From assembly GCF_011764585.1 (NCBI RefSeq), contig NZ_AP022853.1:3753501-3817500 (forward strand): 64,000 nt of DNA. Direction: 5' to 3'. The stretch comes from Sulfurimicrobium lacus (GTDB lineage Bacteria; Pseudomonadota; Gammaproteobacteria; Burkholderiales; Sulfuricellaceae). Positions 1 to 9,884 of the stretch are shown one piece after another. The position numbers were made by a program, and so were the translations under genes. Every line of letters starts with the position of its first letter. The stretch's first letter is position 1. The notes below the pieces were generated by a model. It had not been told where the DNA came from and did no database searches. It was given only the letters and a program-made list of their open reading frames with translations.

Positions 1-1241
1 GTGAGACCGTATTCGGTGGCGTTGGCGAGTGCCAGGGCATCCGCCAGGTCATCGACGGGATGCAGCGTGACGACCGGGCCGAATACTTCCTTGCAACTGA
101 GTTCGGCCGAGGGCTGAAGCCCTTCGATGACGGTGGGCTGGATGTAATATCCATTGGCGAGTTCGGGGCTTGACGGTGCTGCGCCGCCGCACAGGATACG
201 CCCACCTTCTGTCTTGGCGTAATCGATGGCCGCAAGGATTGCCTGCTGTTGACGTTTGTTGATGACCGGACCCAGGTCGCAGCTGGCGCTTACCCCAAGT
301 TTCAGACTTTGTGCCTTGACCACCAACTTGTCGCGAAAGGCTTCGTATACCTCTCTGAATACAAGAATGCGGCTGCCTGCAGCACAACGCTGTCCAGCGT
401 TGCTAAAGGCCGAAAGTGATGCCCAGTGGACCGCTTGATCAAGGTCGGCATCGTCACATACCACGAACGGATTCTTGCCGCCGAGTTCGAGCGATATGCG
501 AGCCAGGCGCTTGCCAGCCACTTCTGCGATCCAGCGGCCGACGCCGGTGGATCCAGTAAAGCTGATCACTGCGACGCGGGGGTCTTCGACCAAGGCGGCG
601 CCAGCCGGTTGTCCTCGTCCCTGAACAACGTTGAACACACCATCCGGCAGTCCCGCTTCCTTGGCTATCTTGCCAAACAGCAGGGCAATTTGCGGCGAAT
701 CCTCAGCCGCCTTCAACACCACGGTATTGCCACAAACCAAGGCCGGAAAAGTTTTCCAGGCGATATTCGCGATAGGTGTGTTGGCAGGAACAATCAGGCC
801 GGCGATACCGCGCGGCTGCCTGACAGTATGGCTATATTTACCTGGCGTACCGGAGGTAAGAGAACGGCCGTAAAGGCGCATGCCTTCGCCGGCGAAGTAT
901 TCGGCCTGAAGAATGGCGCCTCCCACTTCACCCTTGGCATCCTGCGGGGGTTTTCCGGTTTCCACGGCGATGCACTCGCCAAGTTCGTCGGCGCGCCGTT
1001 TCATTCCCGCCACGATCTCCGCGAGAATCTGGCCACGCCGGACCGGGGTGAACTCGGACCAGGTCAGGAATGCTTCGCCTGCTGCCGCGATGGCACCTTG
1101 CACGTCGGCGGCTGACGAGTCGGCAACCCGGCATAGCAGTTCGCTATTGTGCGGGTTGAACTTGTCCAGCCATGCATCGTTCTCGGGCAGACTTTCGCAG
1201 CCATTAACCCAGTTAGGTACGCGAGGGGTGTTGTTGGTCAT
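1..1241 (-). CDS. Aldehyde dehydrogenase family protein (partial, 3' end missing)
   Basis: NAD(P)-dependent oxidation of an aldehyde to a carboxylate; the substrate is unknown. The visible 413 codons start at ATG 1241 and run off the left edge. The ALDH catalytic pair is present: Glu252 in the motif LELGGKN and the nucleophile Cys286 in NAGQRCAAGSR, 34 residues apart as is usual for the family. The motif EVFGPV follows near the C-terminal end of what is seen. Full-length members have about 480 residues, so some 60-70 are missing. The gene starts 2 bp after the SDR gene stop, so it is probably cotranscribed with the SDR/HAD/NeuB genes and may act on a sugar or amino-sugar intermediate (inference). 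Confidence 0.93.
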   Translation of the reverse strand, partial: MTNNTPRVPNWVNGCESLPENDAWLDKFNPHNSELLCRVADSSAADVQGAIAAAGEAFLTWSEFTPVRRGQILAEIVAGMKRRADELGECIAVETGKPPQDAKGEVGGAILQAEYFAGEGMRLYGRSLTSGTPGKYSHTVRQPRGIAGLIVPANTPIANIAWKTFPALVCGNTVVLKAAEDSPQIALLFGKIAKEAGLPDGVFNVVQGRGQPAGAALVEDPRVAVISFTGSTGVGRWIAEVAGKRLARISLELGGKNPFVVCDDADLDQAVHWASLSAFSNAGQRCAAGSRILVFREVYEAFRDKLVVKAQSLKLGVSASCDLGPVINKRQQQAILAAIDYAKTEGGRILCGGAAPSSPELANGYYIQPTVIEGLQPSAELSCKEVFGPVVTLHPVDDLADALALANATEYGL

Positions 1242-1243
1242 GG

Positions 1244-2056
1244 TCAAATCGCCGTCCAGCCGCCATCAATGACGAGATTTGCACCTGTCATGTAGCGAGA
1301 TGCGGAACTGGCCAGGAAAAGCACCGCGCCGTTGTAGTCGTCGACGTTCGCCATATGCCCGACAGGTATGCGCCCGCAATAGACGTCAAGAAAAGCTTGT
1401 TCCTGGTTGTTGAATACGCCAGCGATGGTGAGCGTGTTCACCCGAACGTTTTTCTTGGCCCAATAGACAGCGAGATAGCGGGTGAGGTTGAGTATGCCGG
1501 ACTTCGATGCGGAGTACGCGACGGGTTTGTAAAAGGTCTCGCCGCGCTGACGACGGTATTCATAAAGATTCTGGTCGGGCGATACCACCCCGTAAATCGA
1601 GGCGACATTGATAATTGAACCCTTGCCCGCCTTTGCCATGGCAGCGCCGAAGACCTGGCAGCAAAGATAGACACCTTTGAGGTTGACGTCGATCACTTTG
1701 TCCCATGAGGCTTCCGGATAGTCCTCGAATGGGCCATTCTCTTCCGGAGGCGCAGAAGGCGGGGAATCAATCGCAGCGTTGTTGATCAGGACGGTAGGCG
1801 TTCCGAACTTGCTGGCAATTTCAACCAGGGCTTGTTGCAGCGAAGCCTTGGCGGTGACGTCCGACGCACAAAAAAGGTAATTATCCGGGTATTGCCCAGC
1901 CAGTGATTCGCTTCCCGCCGACGGCCGGACATCCAGCCCAACAACGCGTGCGCCACGTTCAAGAAACGCCTTGGCGTACTCGCCGCCCAATTGGCCGGAC
2001 ACTCCAGTGATCAGGACGATGTTCTGGCCGACATCAAATAGTGAATCAGGGGTCAT
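1244..2056 (-). CDS. Short-chain dehydrogenase/reductase, PtmA-like
   Basis: An NAD(P)-dependent oxidoreductase of 270 residues with a classical SDR layout. The nucleotide-binding TGVSGQLG lies at residues 17-24, NNAA near 92-95, the catalytic Ser153 in the VASIYG motif, and Tyr181/Lys185 in YSASK. The SIYGV context and the C-terminal pattern resemble PtmA-type SDRs of flagellin and nonulosonate glycosylation loci (family recall, not a search). It lies between a NeuB/HAD pair upstream and an aldehyde dehydrogenase downstream. A role in making or modifying a sugar precursor is therefore likely, but the substrate cannot be read from sequence. Confidence 0.9.
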   Translation of the reverse strand: MTPDSLFDVGQNIVLITGVSGQLGGEYAKAFLERGARVVGLDVRPSAGSESLAGQYPDNYLFCASDVTAKASLQQALVEIASKFGTPTVLINNAAIDSPPSAPPEENGPFEDYPEASWDKVIDVNLKGVYLCCQVFGAAMAKAGKGSIINVASIYGVVSPDQNLYEYRRQRGETFYKPVAYSASKSGILNLTRYLAVYWAKKNVRVNTLTIAGVFNNQEQAFLDVYCGRIPVGHMANVDDYNGAVLFLASSASRYMTGANLVIDGGWTAI

Positions 2057-2071
2057 TGCTTAGAGTCCATT

Positions 2072-2563
2072 CTAACTGCCATTTCTGGCATGAAAAATCA
2101 GGTCGCACACTTCCCGTACCGCACCGAAACCACCGGGTTTTTCGGTGCGAAAAAGAACGTGAGGGTATACCTCAGGGTAAGCATCTGCAACTGCAACGGG
2201 AATGCCTATCGACTTGAAGGCGGGTATATCGTTGATGTCGTTGCCGACAAACATGGTTTGTTCTGGTGCAACTCCGAGTTCCCGGCAGGTTTCGAGAATA
2301 GCAGCGGCTTTGTCTTCTACGCCTTGCTTGCAAAGCATTTTCAATTTATTGGCCCGCGCCGTGACCACGGGGTTCGCTTCAGTCGAGATGATGAAGGATT
2401 GCACCCCGATATTACGCAACCGTGAAAGGCCCAATCCGTCACTGCGCCAACAGCGCACCGACTCGACGCCATCCTGCGTGACATAGACGGTATTGTCGGT
2501 GAAGACGCCATCGAAATCGAAGGCGATCAACTGAACAGAGGCGAGCAATTCCGGACTGATCAT
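2072..2563 (-). CDS. HAD-family phosphatase, KdsC-like (candidate nonulosonate-9-phosphate phosphatase)
   Basis: A 163-residue haloacid-dehalogenase-fold phosphatase of the C0 (KdsC/YrbI) type. Motif I is DFDGVFTDN near the N-terminus, motif II is the ISTEA segment, the motif III lysine is in GVEDK, and motif IV is GNDIND. KdsC relatives hydrolyse 2-keto-3-deoxy-sugar phosphates. I chose ATG 2563 because a GGAAAG ribosome site lies just upstream and the gene then clears the neuB-like stop by 19 bp. A longer reading to 2650 would overlap that gene. Sitting directly after a NeuB-type synthase, it probably removes the phosphate from that enzyme's product (inference). Confidence 0.88.
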   Translation of the reverse strand: MISPELLASVQLIAFDFDGVFTDNTVYVTQDGVESVRCWRSDGLGLSRLRNIGVQSFIISTEANPVVTARANKLKMLCKQGVEDKAAAILETCRELGVAPEQTMFVGNDINDIPAFKSIGIPVAVADAYPEVYPHVLFRTEKPGGFGAVREVCDLIFHARNGS

Positions 2564-2582
2564 TTGTACAACTTTCCGGCTG

Positions 2583-3614
2583 TCAGCCTTCGAGATCTGC
2601 ATAGTGAATTGGCTCGCCCTTTGCGATATGTCTCTTGGCAATGCTGCCAATCACTTGATTTGACTCGCGCACAGGAATGTATTGTGTGTTGAATATGCGC
2701 CCGGACAGGTTTTCCAGGGTGATTTTTTCTCCTGGTTGAATATCTGCATACGCAACCAATGATTTCCCTAATTTCTTGAAAACACGTTCATTGCCCAGAT
2801 CATCCGCTGCCTTGGGCGGCATCATATGGCGGACGCGCTTGATGTCACGCACAAATTTTCGGAAACCATCTGGCTCAAGGGCGAAACTATGATCCGTCCC
2901 TTTCCAGGCTCGATTTAGCGTGACGTGCTTTTCGAATACCCGCGCACCTTTCAAATAAGCGACAGGACCTGACAGCGTCCCATTGAAATGGTCGGACGAA
3001 CCGATGGTGCACCCCGGAAACTCCTTGAGCAGCACTTCAATAGTGTCCAGTCCAAGTCGGCTGTATTCACAGGGATATTCGGAAACGCAATGAAGTATGG
3101 CCACTTCATCGTGGTGATTGAGCAACACTTCGACGCTAGATCGAATCTGTTCGATCTTTCCGCCACCAACACTCATTACTACCGGCTTACCCGTGCTGGC
3201 GATGCGATGGATGAGCGGAAGATTTCCGAGATCAAATGAGGCGATCTTCAGAATGTCCACATCAATCTGCTGCAGCAATTCAAGGCTGGGCTCATCAAAT
3301 GGCGTCGACATAAACTTAACGCCGTACTTGATGCAGTCCTCCTTCAGGATGGGCAGCCATTCCGGCTTAAGTTCAAGATGTTCGCGGTGTGCTCCGTAGG
3401 TCTCGGCGAACGCATTTTCGCTGGCGTAAGGCGCCTCATAGGCATCTTGCGAAAAAAGGTACTTGTTGTTCCGTGTCTGGAATTTGACGGCATCCGCACC
3501 TTCGAAGGCGAAGATGCGGATGAATTCTCTTGCCGTAGCCAAATCACCTTGGTGATTCTGGCCAACCTCGGCGATGACGAATGGCTCTTCACCTATATCT
3601 TCACGTCTGAACAT
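2583..3614 (-). CDS. NeuB-family sialic acid / nonulosonate synthase
   Basis: Condenses phosphoenolpyruvate with a six-carbon sugar (ManNAc, a ManNAc relative or mannose phosphate) to give a nine-carbon 2-keto-3-deoxy acid. The 343 residues show an N-terminal TIM barrel with the EVGQNHQG motif, a central GSSDH motif, and the EKHVTL and GTDHSF metal/PEP-site segments. A C-terminal SAF (antifreeze-like) domain of about 60 residues follows. An excellent GGAGGA ribosome site precedes ATG 3614. No CMP-sugar synthetase is seen in the window; it may lie beyond the left edge. The next gene is a KdsC-like phosphatase, which fits a 9-phosphate product. Exact substrate unknown. Confidence 0.93.
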   Translation of the reverse strand: MFRREDIGEEPFVIAEVGQNHQGDLATAREFIRIFAFEGADAVKFQTRNNKYLFSQDAYEAPYASENAFAETYGAHREHLELKPEWLPILKEDCIKYGVKFMSTPFDEPSLELLQQIDVDILKIASFDLGNLPLIHRIASTGKPVVMSVGGGKIEQIRSSVEVLLNHHDEVAILHCVSEYPCEYSRLGLDTIEVLLKEFPGCTIGSSDHFNGTLSGPVAYLKGARVFEKHVTLNRAWKGTDHSFALEPDGFRKFVRDIKRVRHMMPPKAADDLGNERVFKKLGKSLVAYADIQPGEKITLENLSGRIFNTQYIPVRESNQVIGSIAKRHIAKGEPIHYADLEG

Positions 3615-3748
3615 TTGCTCCTCCTAACTAATTCTTCATCTGTTTGGCCGCACTCAGCGATGTTAATTCGCCTGGCAACAGGGGTGCCGAACTCGACGCC
3701 AAATCAGCAATTGAAACAGGCGAGTAGTGCTGTCTTGGTTGCCGGTAT

Positions 3749-5212
3749 TCAGTTGTTTTCCTGAACGGCAGCAGCGACACGCCCGTAAACGTCTTCAAAC
3801 CGAACAATGTCGTCCTCGCCGAGATATTCCCCACTCTGCACTTCGATCATGACAAGGTCGAGAATTCCGGGGTTTTCCAGGCGGTGCTTGTGGCCAGCGG
3901 GAATAAAGGTGGATTCGTTGGTGTTGACGAAGATCTCCTGCCCGCCATTGACCACCCTGGCCATGCCGCTTACCACAACCCAGTGCTCGCTGCGGTGGTG
4001 GTGCATCTGGAGCGAGAGTGCAGCACCCGGCTTGACGACGATGCGCTTGATTTTGAAACGGGGTCCATCTTCCAGCACCGTGTAGGTTCCCCACGGACGC
4101 GAGACGGTACGATGCAGTTTGTAGCTCTCGTGAGCCTGCAGCTTTAGCTGCTCCACTACTTTTTTCACGTCTTGAACGCGGTCGCGGTTCGCTACCAACA
4201 ACGCATCCGGGGTATCGACAATAATCAGGTGCTCGAGACCAACAGCGGCGACCAGCCGGTTCTCGCTCTGGATATAGGTATTCTCGGTATCCACCAGAAT
4301 CGCTTCGCCGACTACCCGGTTGCCCGCTTCGTCAGGGCGAACCAGATCGCTGACTGCGCCCCACGAACCGATATCGCTCCAGCTGAAATCGCCGGGAACC
4401 ACGACGACGTTGTCCGACCGCTCCATGATGGCGTAATCGATGGAAATATCCGGCACATGGGCAAAAGTGGCCGAATCGATGTCTGTCATTCCGTCTTTGG
4501 GGCCAGACCTTTCTTGGGTCGCTTCCCAGCAGGCAAGGGCTGCCTGATGCAACAGGGGGGCATGGACCGCCAGTTCCTGGAGAATGACGCCGGCCTTGAA
4601 ACAGAACATGCCGGAATTCCAGAGGTACCGCCCGGTGGCAAGGTATTCCCTGGCGACATCCTGCGTGGGCTTTTCCACAAAGCGCGAGACGCGGCGCACC
4701 GGGGAGGAGGGTTCGACCTCGTCCCCGCATTCTATATACCCAAATCCCGTTTCCGGCCCGGTGGGAACGATGCCGAATGTCGCCAGCGTCCCGCCTTTGG
4801 CCGAAAGACAGGCGGCATCCACTGCACTGGAAAATGAATCGAGATTATCGATCAGGTGATCCGCGGAAAGAACCAGCATAAGGGCATCCGGCCCGTGCTC
4901 CGCAGCAATCTTCATGGCGCCCAGCGCAATGGCGGGCGCCGTGTTGCGGCCTACCGGTTCGAGCAGAAAAGTCGGCCTGGCAGCGGTCTGGACTTCTGTG
5001 GCTTCGTACTCGTCCTTGGATTTGAAATAGTATTCGCGATTGGTGATCGTCAAAATCTCTCTCACGCCGGGCAGCCCAGCCGCTCGGAGAAAAGTCTTCT
5101 GCAGCAGGCTTTGGCCATCTGCCAGCTTCATGAAAGGCTTGGGGTGTGCCTCGCGCGAAACCGGCCAGAGCCGGGTGCCGGCACCGCCGGAGAGGATGAC
5201 GGGGATCAGCAT
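3749..5212 (-). CDS. manC: Mannose-1-phosphate guanylyltransferase / mannose-6-phosphate isomerase
   Basis: A bifunctional type II PMI/GMP enzyme: it isomerises fructose-6-phosphate and mannose-6-phosphate, and makes GDP-mannose from mannose-1-phosphate and GTP. The N-terminal nucleotidyltransferase shows the signature LSGGAGTRLWPVSRE and PKPF. The C-terminal cupin domain carries the PMI metal-site pattern QMHHHRSEHW. About 487 residues, the family's usual size. ATG 5212 is preceded by an in-frame GTG at 5215. The start lies right at the gmd stop, so the two are cotranscribed. It feeds the Gmd/Rmd pair directly. Confidence 0.96.
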   Translation of the reverse strand: MLIPVILSGGAGTRLWPVSREAHPKPFMKLADGQSLLQKTFLRAAGLPGVREILTITNREYYFKSKDEYEATEVQTAARPTFLLEPVGRNTAPAIALGAMKIAAEHGPDALMLVLSADHLIDNLDSFSSAVDAACLSAKGGTLATFGIVPTGPETGFGYIECGDEVEPSSPVRRVSRFVEKPTQDVAREYLATGRYLWNSGMFCFKAGVILQELAVHAPLLHQAALACWEATQERSGPKDGMTDIDSATFAHVPDISIDYAIMERSDNVVVVPGDFSWSDIGSWGAVSDLVRPDEAGNRVVGEAILVDTENTYIQSENRLVAAVGLEHLIIVDTPDALLVANRDRVQDVKKVVEQLKLQAHESYKLHRTVSRPWGTYTVLEDGPRFKIKRIVVKPGAALSLQMHHHRSEHWVVVSGMARVVNGGQEIFVNTNESTFIPAGHKHRLENPGILDLVMIEVQSGEYLGEDDIVRFEDVYGRVAAAVQENN

Positions 5213-5215
5213 CAC

Positions 5216-7094
<1,879 letters not shown>

Positions 7095-7178
7095 GACGAA
7101 AGTCTACCAAAGAGCCGTCAATCCAGCCAGTTACCCTTTTCTCATATGGGCGGTTCCCTGGCAGAGCGGGGCGCACTT

Positions 7179-8039
7179 TTACGCCATGCAGAGCTTTAGC
7201 GACTCATCCCAAAGAGGCAACGCGACGCCGAACGTTCTCGCCAGTTTGTCGCTGGCGAGCAGCGAGAATAACGGCCTTGGCGCTGGCAGGGGGTAATCGC
7301 TTGTGGGGATGGGCATGACTCGCGTACCCGCCTGTGCATTTTCCACAATAGCCTGGGTAAACCCGCACCAGGATGTGCGGCCCGCCGCCGTCAGGTTGTA
7401 AACACCAGTGAGGAGTGAGGGGTGAGGGGTGAGGGGTGAAACGCTTTGCGCGAGAATTTGCGCCGTCGCTTCCGCGATCATCCGGCTCCAGGTCGGGGCG
7501 CCGATCTGGTCGGCGACGATTTTCAGTTCTTCGCGTTCTTTCGCCAGGCGCAGGATGGTGAGCAGGAAGTTCTTGCCGCGCGCGCCGTACACCCAGCTGG
7601 TGCGCAGGATGAGATGAGGGATCCCCGCCGCCTGGACCGCCTGTTCGCCGGCCAGCTTGGTCTTTCCGTAGACGTTGAGCGGGCTGGGGATGTCTTCTTC
7701 CGTGTAGGGGCTGGTTTTGCGGCCGTCGAAGACGTAGTCGGTGGAATAGTGGATCATGGCGGCGCCCAATTTCTTGGCCTCTTCCGCCATGATGCCTGGC
7801 GCGATGCCATTGACCGCCATCGCCAGTTCCGGCTCGCTTTCGGCCTTGTCCACGGCGGTGTAGGCGGCGGGGTTGACGATGAGATCGGGCCTGACTTCAC
7901 GAATCACCGCGCGAATCGAATCGGGATTGCCTAGATCCAGCACCTGCCGGTCCACCGCCACCACCTGCCCGAGCGGCCCCAGGGCGCGCTGCAGTTCCCA
8001 GCCGACCTGGCCGTTCTTGCCGGTGAGCAGGATTTTCAA
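7179..8039 (-). CDS. rfbD: dTDP-4-dehydrorhamnose reductase
   Basis: Last step of dTDP-L-rhamnose synthesis, reducing dTDP-4-keto-L-rhamnose with NAD(P)H. 286 residues with GKNGQVGWEL at the N-terminus, NPAAYTAVDKAE, the catalytic Tyr/Lys in STDYVFDG and YGKTKLAGE, and RTSWVYG. The GVYNLTAAGRTSW motif marks the C-terminal substrate region. Residues about 200-211 (VSPLTPHPSLLT), just before that motif, are encoded by a tandem 7-bp repeat and look like an in-frame insertion in a loop. The start overlaps rfbC by 4 bp (ATGA). Confidence 0.95.
   Translation of the reverse strand: MKILLTGKNGQVGWELQRALGPLGQVVAVDRQVLDLGNPDSIRAVIREVRPDLIVNPAAYTAVDKAESEPELAMAVNGIAPGIMAEEAKKLGAAMIHYSTDYVFDGRKTSPYTEEDIPSPLNVYGKTKLAGEQAVQAAGIPHLILRTSWVYGARGKNFLLTILRLAKEREELKIVADQIGAPTWSRMIAEATAQILAQSVSPLTPHPSLLTGVYNLTAAGRTSWCGFTQAIVENAQAGTRVMPIPTSDYPLPAPRPLFSLLASDKLARTFGVALPLWDESLKLCMA
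7407..7441 (+). repeat. Five tandem heptamers inside rfbD
   Basis: Read on the plus strand, five consecutive 7-bp units follow the consensus RGTGAGG (two AGTGAGG, then two GGTGAGG, then GGTGAAA). Unit length, number of units (5 x 7 = 35 bp) and motif match the two arms that flank the four-helix-bundle gene at 9.46-9.88 kb. Here the array lies in coding sequence and supplies about 12 residues of RfbD. Confidence 0.85.
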
Positions 8040-8584
8040 GCGAACACCTCGGCGCGGCTGAGGGGAACGCCATCCCGATCCTTGGCCGACAGCGATGGCA
8101 ATGCGCCATCCAGTGGCCAGGCGATGGCGAGATCCGGGTCGTTCCAGGCAACGCAGCGCTCATGCTCGGGCGCCCAGTAGTCGGTGGTCTTGTAGAGAAA
8201 TTCCGCATAGTCGCTGAGCACCAGGAAGCCGTGCGCGAACCCGGGCGGAACCCACAGCATGCGCTTGTTTTCTGCCGATAGCTCAACGCCTTCCCACTTG
8301 CCGAAAGTGGATGAATTTTTGCGCAGGTCTACTGCCACATCGTACACGGCGCCGGCCACCACACGCACCAGCTTGCCCTGTGGCTGCTGGATCTGGTAGT
8401 GCAGACCGCGCAATACGTTCTTTGCCGAGCGGGAATGATTGTCCTGGACAAATTCAGCTTTTATCCCGGTCAGCTCGGTAAATTTCCGTGCATTGTAGCT
8501 TTCGAAGAAAAATCCGCGCTCATCGCCAAAAACCTTGGGCTCAAGGATCAGGACATCGGGAATGGCCGTTGCAACAACTTGCAT
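8036..8584 (-). CDS. rfbC: dTDP-4-dehydrorhamnose 3,5-epimerase
   Basis: A cupin-fold epimerase that inverts C3 and C5 of dTDP-4-keto-6-deoxyglucose. 182 residues with the family pattern EPKVFGDERGFFFESYN, FVQDNHSRS and VLRGLHYQ, which carries the catalytic His, then VYDVAVDLR and WVPPGFAHGF. Start ATG 8584 overlaps the rfbA stop by 1 bp (TGATG) and its stop overlaps rfbD by 4 bp, so the genes are tightly coupled. Confidence 0.96.
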   Translation of the reverse strand: MQVVATAIPDVLILEPKVFGDERGFFFESYNARKFTELTGIKAEFVQDNHSRSAKNVLRGLHYQIQQPQGKLVRVVAGAVYDVAVDLRKNSSTFGKWEGVELSAENKRMLWVPPGFAHGFLVLSDYAEFLYKTTDYWAPEHERCVAWNDPDLAIAWPLDGALPSLSAKDRDGVPLSRAEVFA

Positions 8585-9495
8585 CAGTACACCTCTTCGC
8601 GCAACACGTTCAGCAGATATTGGCCGTAGCCGTTTTTGGCCAGGGGAGCAGCCAGGTTTTCCAGTTGTTGCGCCGTAATATAGCCCATGCGGTAGGCGAT
8701 TTCTTCGGGACAGGCGATTTTAAGGCCCTGCCGCTTTTCGATGGTTTCGATGAACAGCGAAGCTTCCAGCAGGGATTCGTGCGTACCGGTATCGAGCCAG
8801 GCCATGCCGCGCCCCATCACCACCACGTCAAGCTTGCCCTGTGCGAGGTAGGCCTTATTGACATCGGTTATTTCCAGTTCGCCGCGCGGCGAGGGCTTCA
8901 TGTTGCGCGCGATTTCGACCACCTTGTTGTCGTAGAAATAGATGCCTGTGACGGCATAGCGCGATTTCGGCTGCAACGGCTTTTCCTCGATGCTGACGGC
9001 GTTGCGCTGCGCGTCGAACTCCACCACGCCATAACGCTCCGGGTCATTTACCGGGTAAGCGAATACGCTCGCACCTTGCGTTTTCTTCGCCGCCGCCTGC
9101 AGGTCCTCCGATAGTTCATGGCCGTAAAAGATGTTGTCGCCCAACACCAGGGCACAGGGGTCGTTGCCGATAAAATCCGCACCGATAATAAAGGCCTGGG
9201 CGATGCCCTCCGGTTCGGGCTGCACTGCATATGTAATGTTCAGTCCCCAGCGCTTCCCGTCGCCCAGCAACTGCTCGAAACGCGGCGTGTCCTGCGGGGT
9301 GGAGATGATCAGGATGTCGCGCACCCCAGCCAGCATCAGCGTGGACAAGGGATAGTAGATCATCGGCTTGTCGTATACCGGCAGCAGTTGCTTGGAAACC
9401 GCGAGGGTAACCGGGTGCAGGCGGGTGCCGGAACCGCCGGCGAGGATGATACCTTTTGTGTGGTGAGCAGTAAGTGGCGAGCTGTGAGCGGTCAT
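8584..9495 (-). CDS. rfbA: Glucose-1-phosphate thymidylyltransferase
   Basis: Makes dTDP-glucose from glucose-1-phosphate and dTTP, the entry step to dTDP-L-rhamnose. 303 residues with the nucleotidyltransferase signature [36 protein letters not shown] and [10 protein letters not shown]. Typical RfbA begins within a few residues of that signature. Here about 13 extra residues ([13 protein letters not shown]) are encoded by a 5 x 7 bp repeat arm, and the start ATG itself lies in the arm. That ATG overlaps the stop of the four-helix-bundle gene (ATGA), so rfbA translation now looks coupled to that gene. Confidence 0.95.
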   Translation of the reverse strand: MTAHSSPLTAHHTKGIILAGGSGTRLHPVTLAVSKQLLPVYDKPMIYYPLSTLMLAGVRDILIISTPQDTPRFEQLLGDGKRWGLNITYAVQPEPEGIAQAFIIGADFIGNDPCALVLGDNIFYGHELSEDLQAAAKKTQGASVFAYPVNDPERYGVVEFDAQRNAVSIEEKPLQPKSRYAVTGIYFYDNKVVEIARNMKPSPRGELEITDVNKAYLAQGKLDVVVMGRGMAWLDTGTHESLLEASLFIETIEKRQGLKIACPEEIAYRMGYITAQQLENLAAPLAKNGYGQYLLNVLREEVY

Positions 9496-9496
9496 G
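9462..9496 (+). repeat. Left heptamer arm (5 x 7 bp)
   Basis: Plus-strand units beginning with GGTGAGC; the third and fourth units are GGCGAGC and TGTGAGC. The arm contains the rfbA start codon and the stop codon of the four-helix-bundle gene (overlapping ATGA at 9492-9495 on the minus strand). Confidence 0.8.
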
Positions 9497-9884
9497 TGTT
9501 GGCCCCTTCCTTGACCTTCTTGTGTAATCCGGCAACGAGCTTACTTACCTTTTCAATCAGGCCCGCAAGGTCGGCATGACCCTCCTTGATAAACCCAAGT
9601 CTTTGTGCCAATTGATATTGTGTATCCAGTTCGCTCAGTGACCCCTTGGCAATGCTCAGGAAGTGTGCGAACTCTCTTGCGCCATCTCGAGCCGCTCCCT
9701 CGGCAAGATTGCTGGGGACAGATACCGACGCCCGGCGCATCTGCGAAACCAGGCCGAATTGTTCGCTTGCAGGAAAAGTAGCGGTAATCCGATAAACCCC
9801 CTCTACCAGATCCATCGCAGATTTCCAGGCTTGAAGCCTGGTGTGGGGTTTCCCGCTCACTGCTTGCCGATCACCGCTCACCAT
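9492..9884 (-). CDS. Four-helix bundle protein (S23 / 23S rRNA intervening-sequence protein family)
   Basis: 130 residues of the small helical family first described as proteins encoded in 23S rRNA intervening sequences, and related in fold to the Avd accessory protein of diversity-generating retroelements. Diagnostic segments are [42 protein letters not shown] and [25 protein letters not shown] in successive helices. The molecular function is not established. The gene interrupts the rfbB-rfbA order, overlaps the rfbB end by 14 bp and the rfbA start by 4 bp, and is bounded by inverted heptamer arms. Its first residues ([12 protein letters not shown]) are encoded by the right arm, so its true start may be further in. 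Confidence 0.85.
   Translation of the reverse strand: MVSGDRQAVSGKPHTRLQAWKSAMDLVEGVYRITATFPASEQFGLVSQMRRASVSVPSNLAEGAARDGAREFAHFLSIAKGSLSELDTQYQLAQRLGFIKEGHADLAGLIEKVSKLVAGLHKKVKEGANT
9848..9882 (-). repeat. Right heptamer arm (5 x 7 bp)
   Basis: On the minus strand the units begin with GGTGAGC; the third and fourth are GGCAAGC and AGTGAGC. The arm covers the stop codon of rfbB and the first codons of the four-helix-bundle gene. It is inverted relative to the left arm at 9462-9496. Confidence 0.8.

Larger units (their letters stand above)
9462..9882 (-). mobile_element. Candidate small element: four-helix-bundle gene between inverted heptamer arms
   Basis: Two 35-bp arrays of five 7-bp units face each other: 9462-9496 read on the plus strand and 9848-9882 read on the minus strand. 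The outermost unit is GGTGAGC in both. Comparing the first four units pairwise gives 22 of 28 identical bases, so the arms form imperfect inverted repeats about 350 bp apart. Between them lies one gene for a four-helix-bundle protein, transcribed with the rfb genes. The element sits exactly at the rfbB/rfbA junction and contributes the rfbB stop and the rfbA start. No transposase is visible, so mobility is inferred. Confidence 0.55.

Noticed and set aside
7407-7441. CRISPR-like array
   Set aside because: The units are 7 bp with no spacers, there are no cas genes, and the array is in coding sequence.
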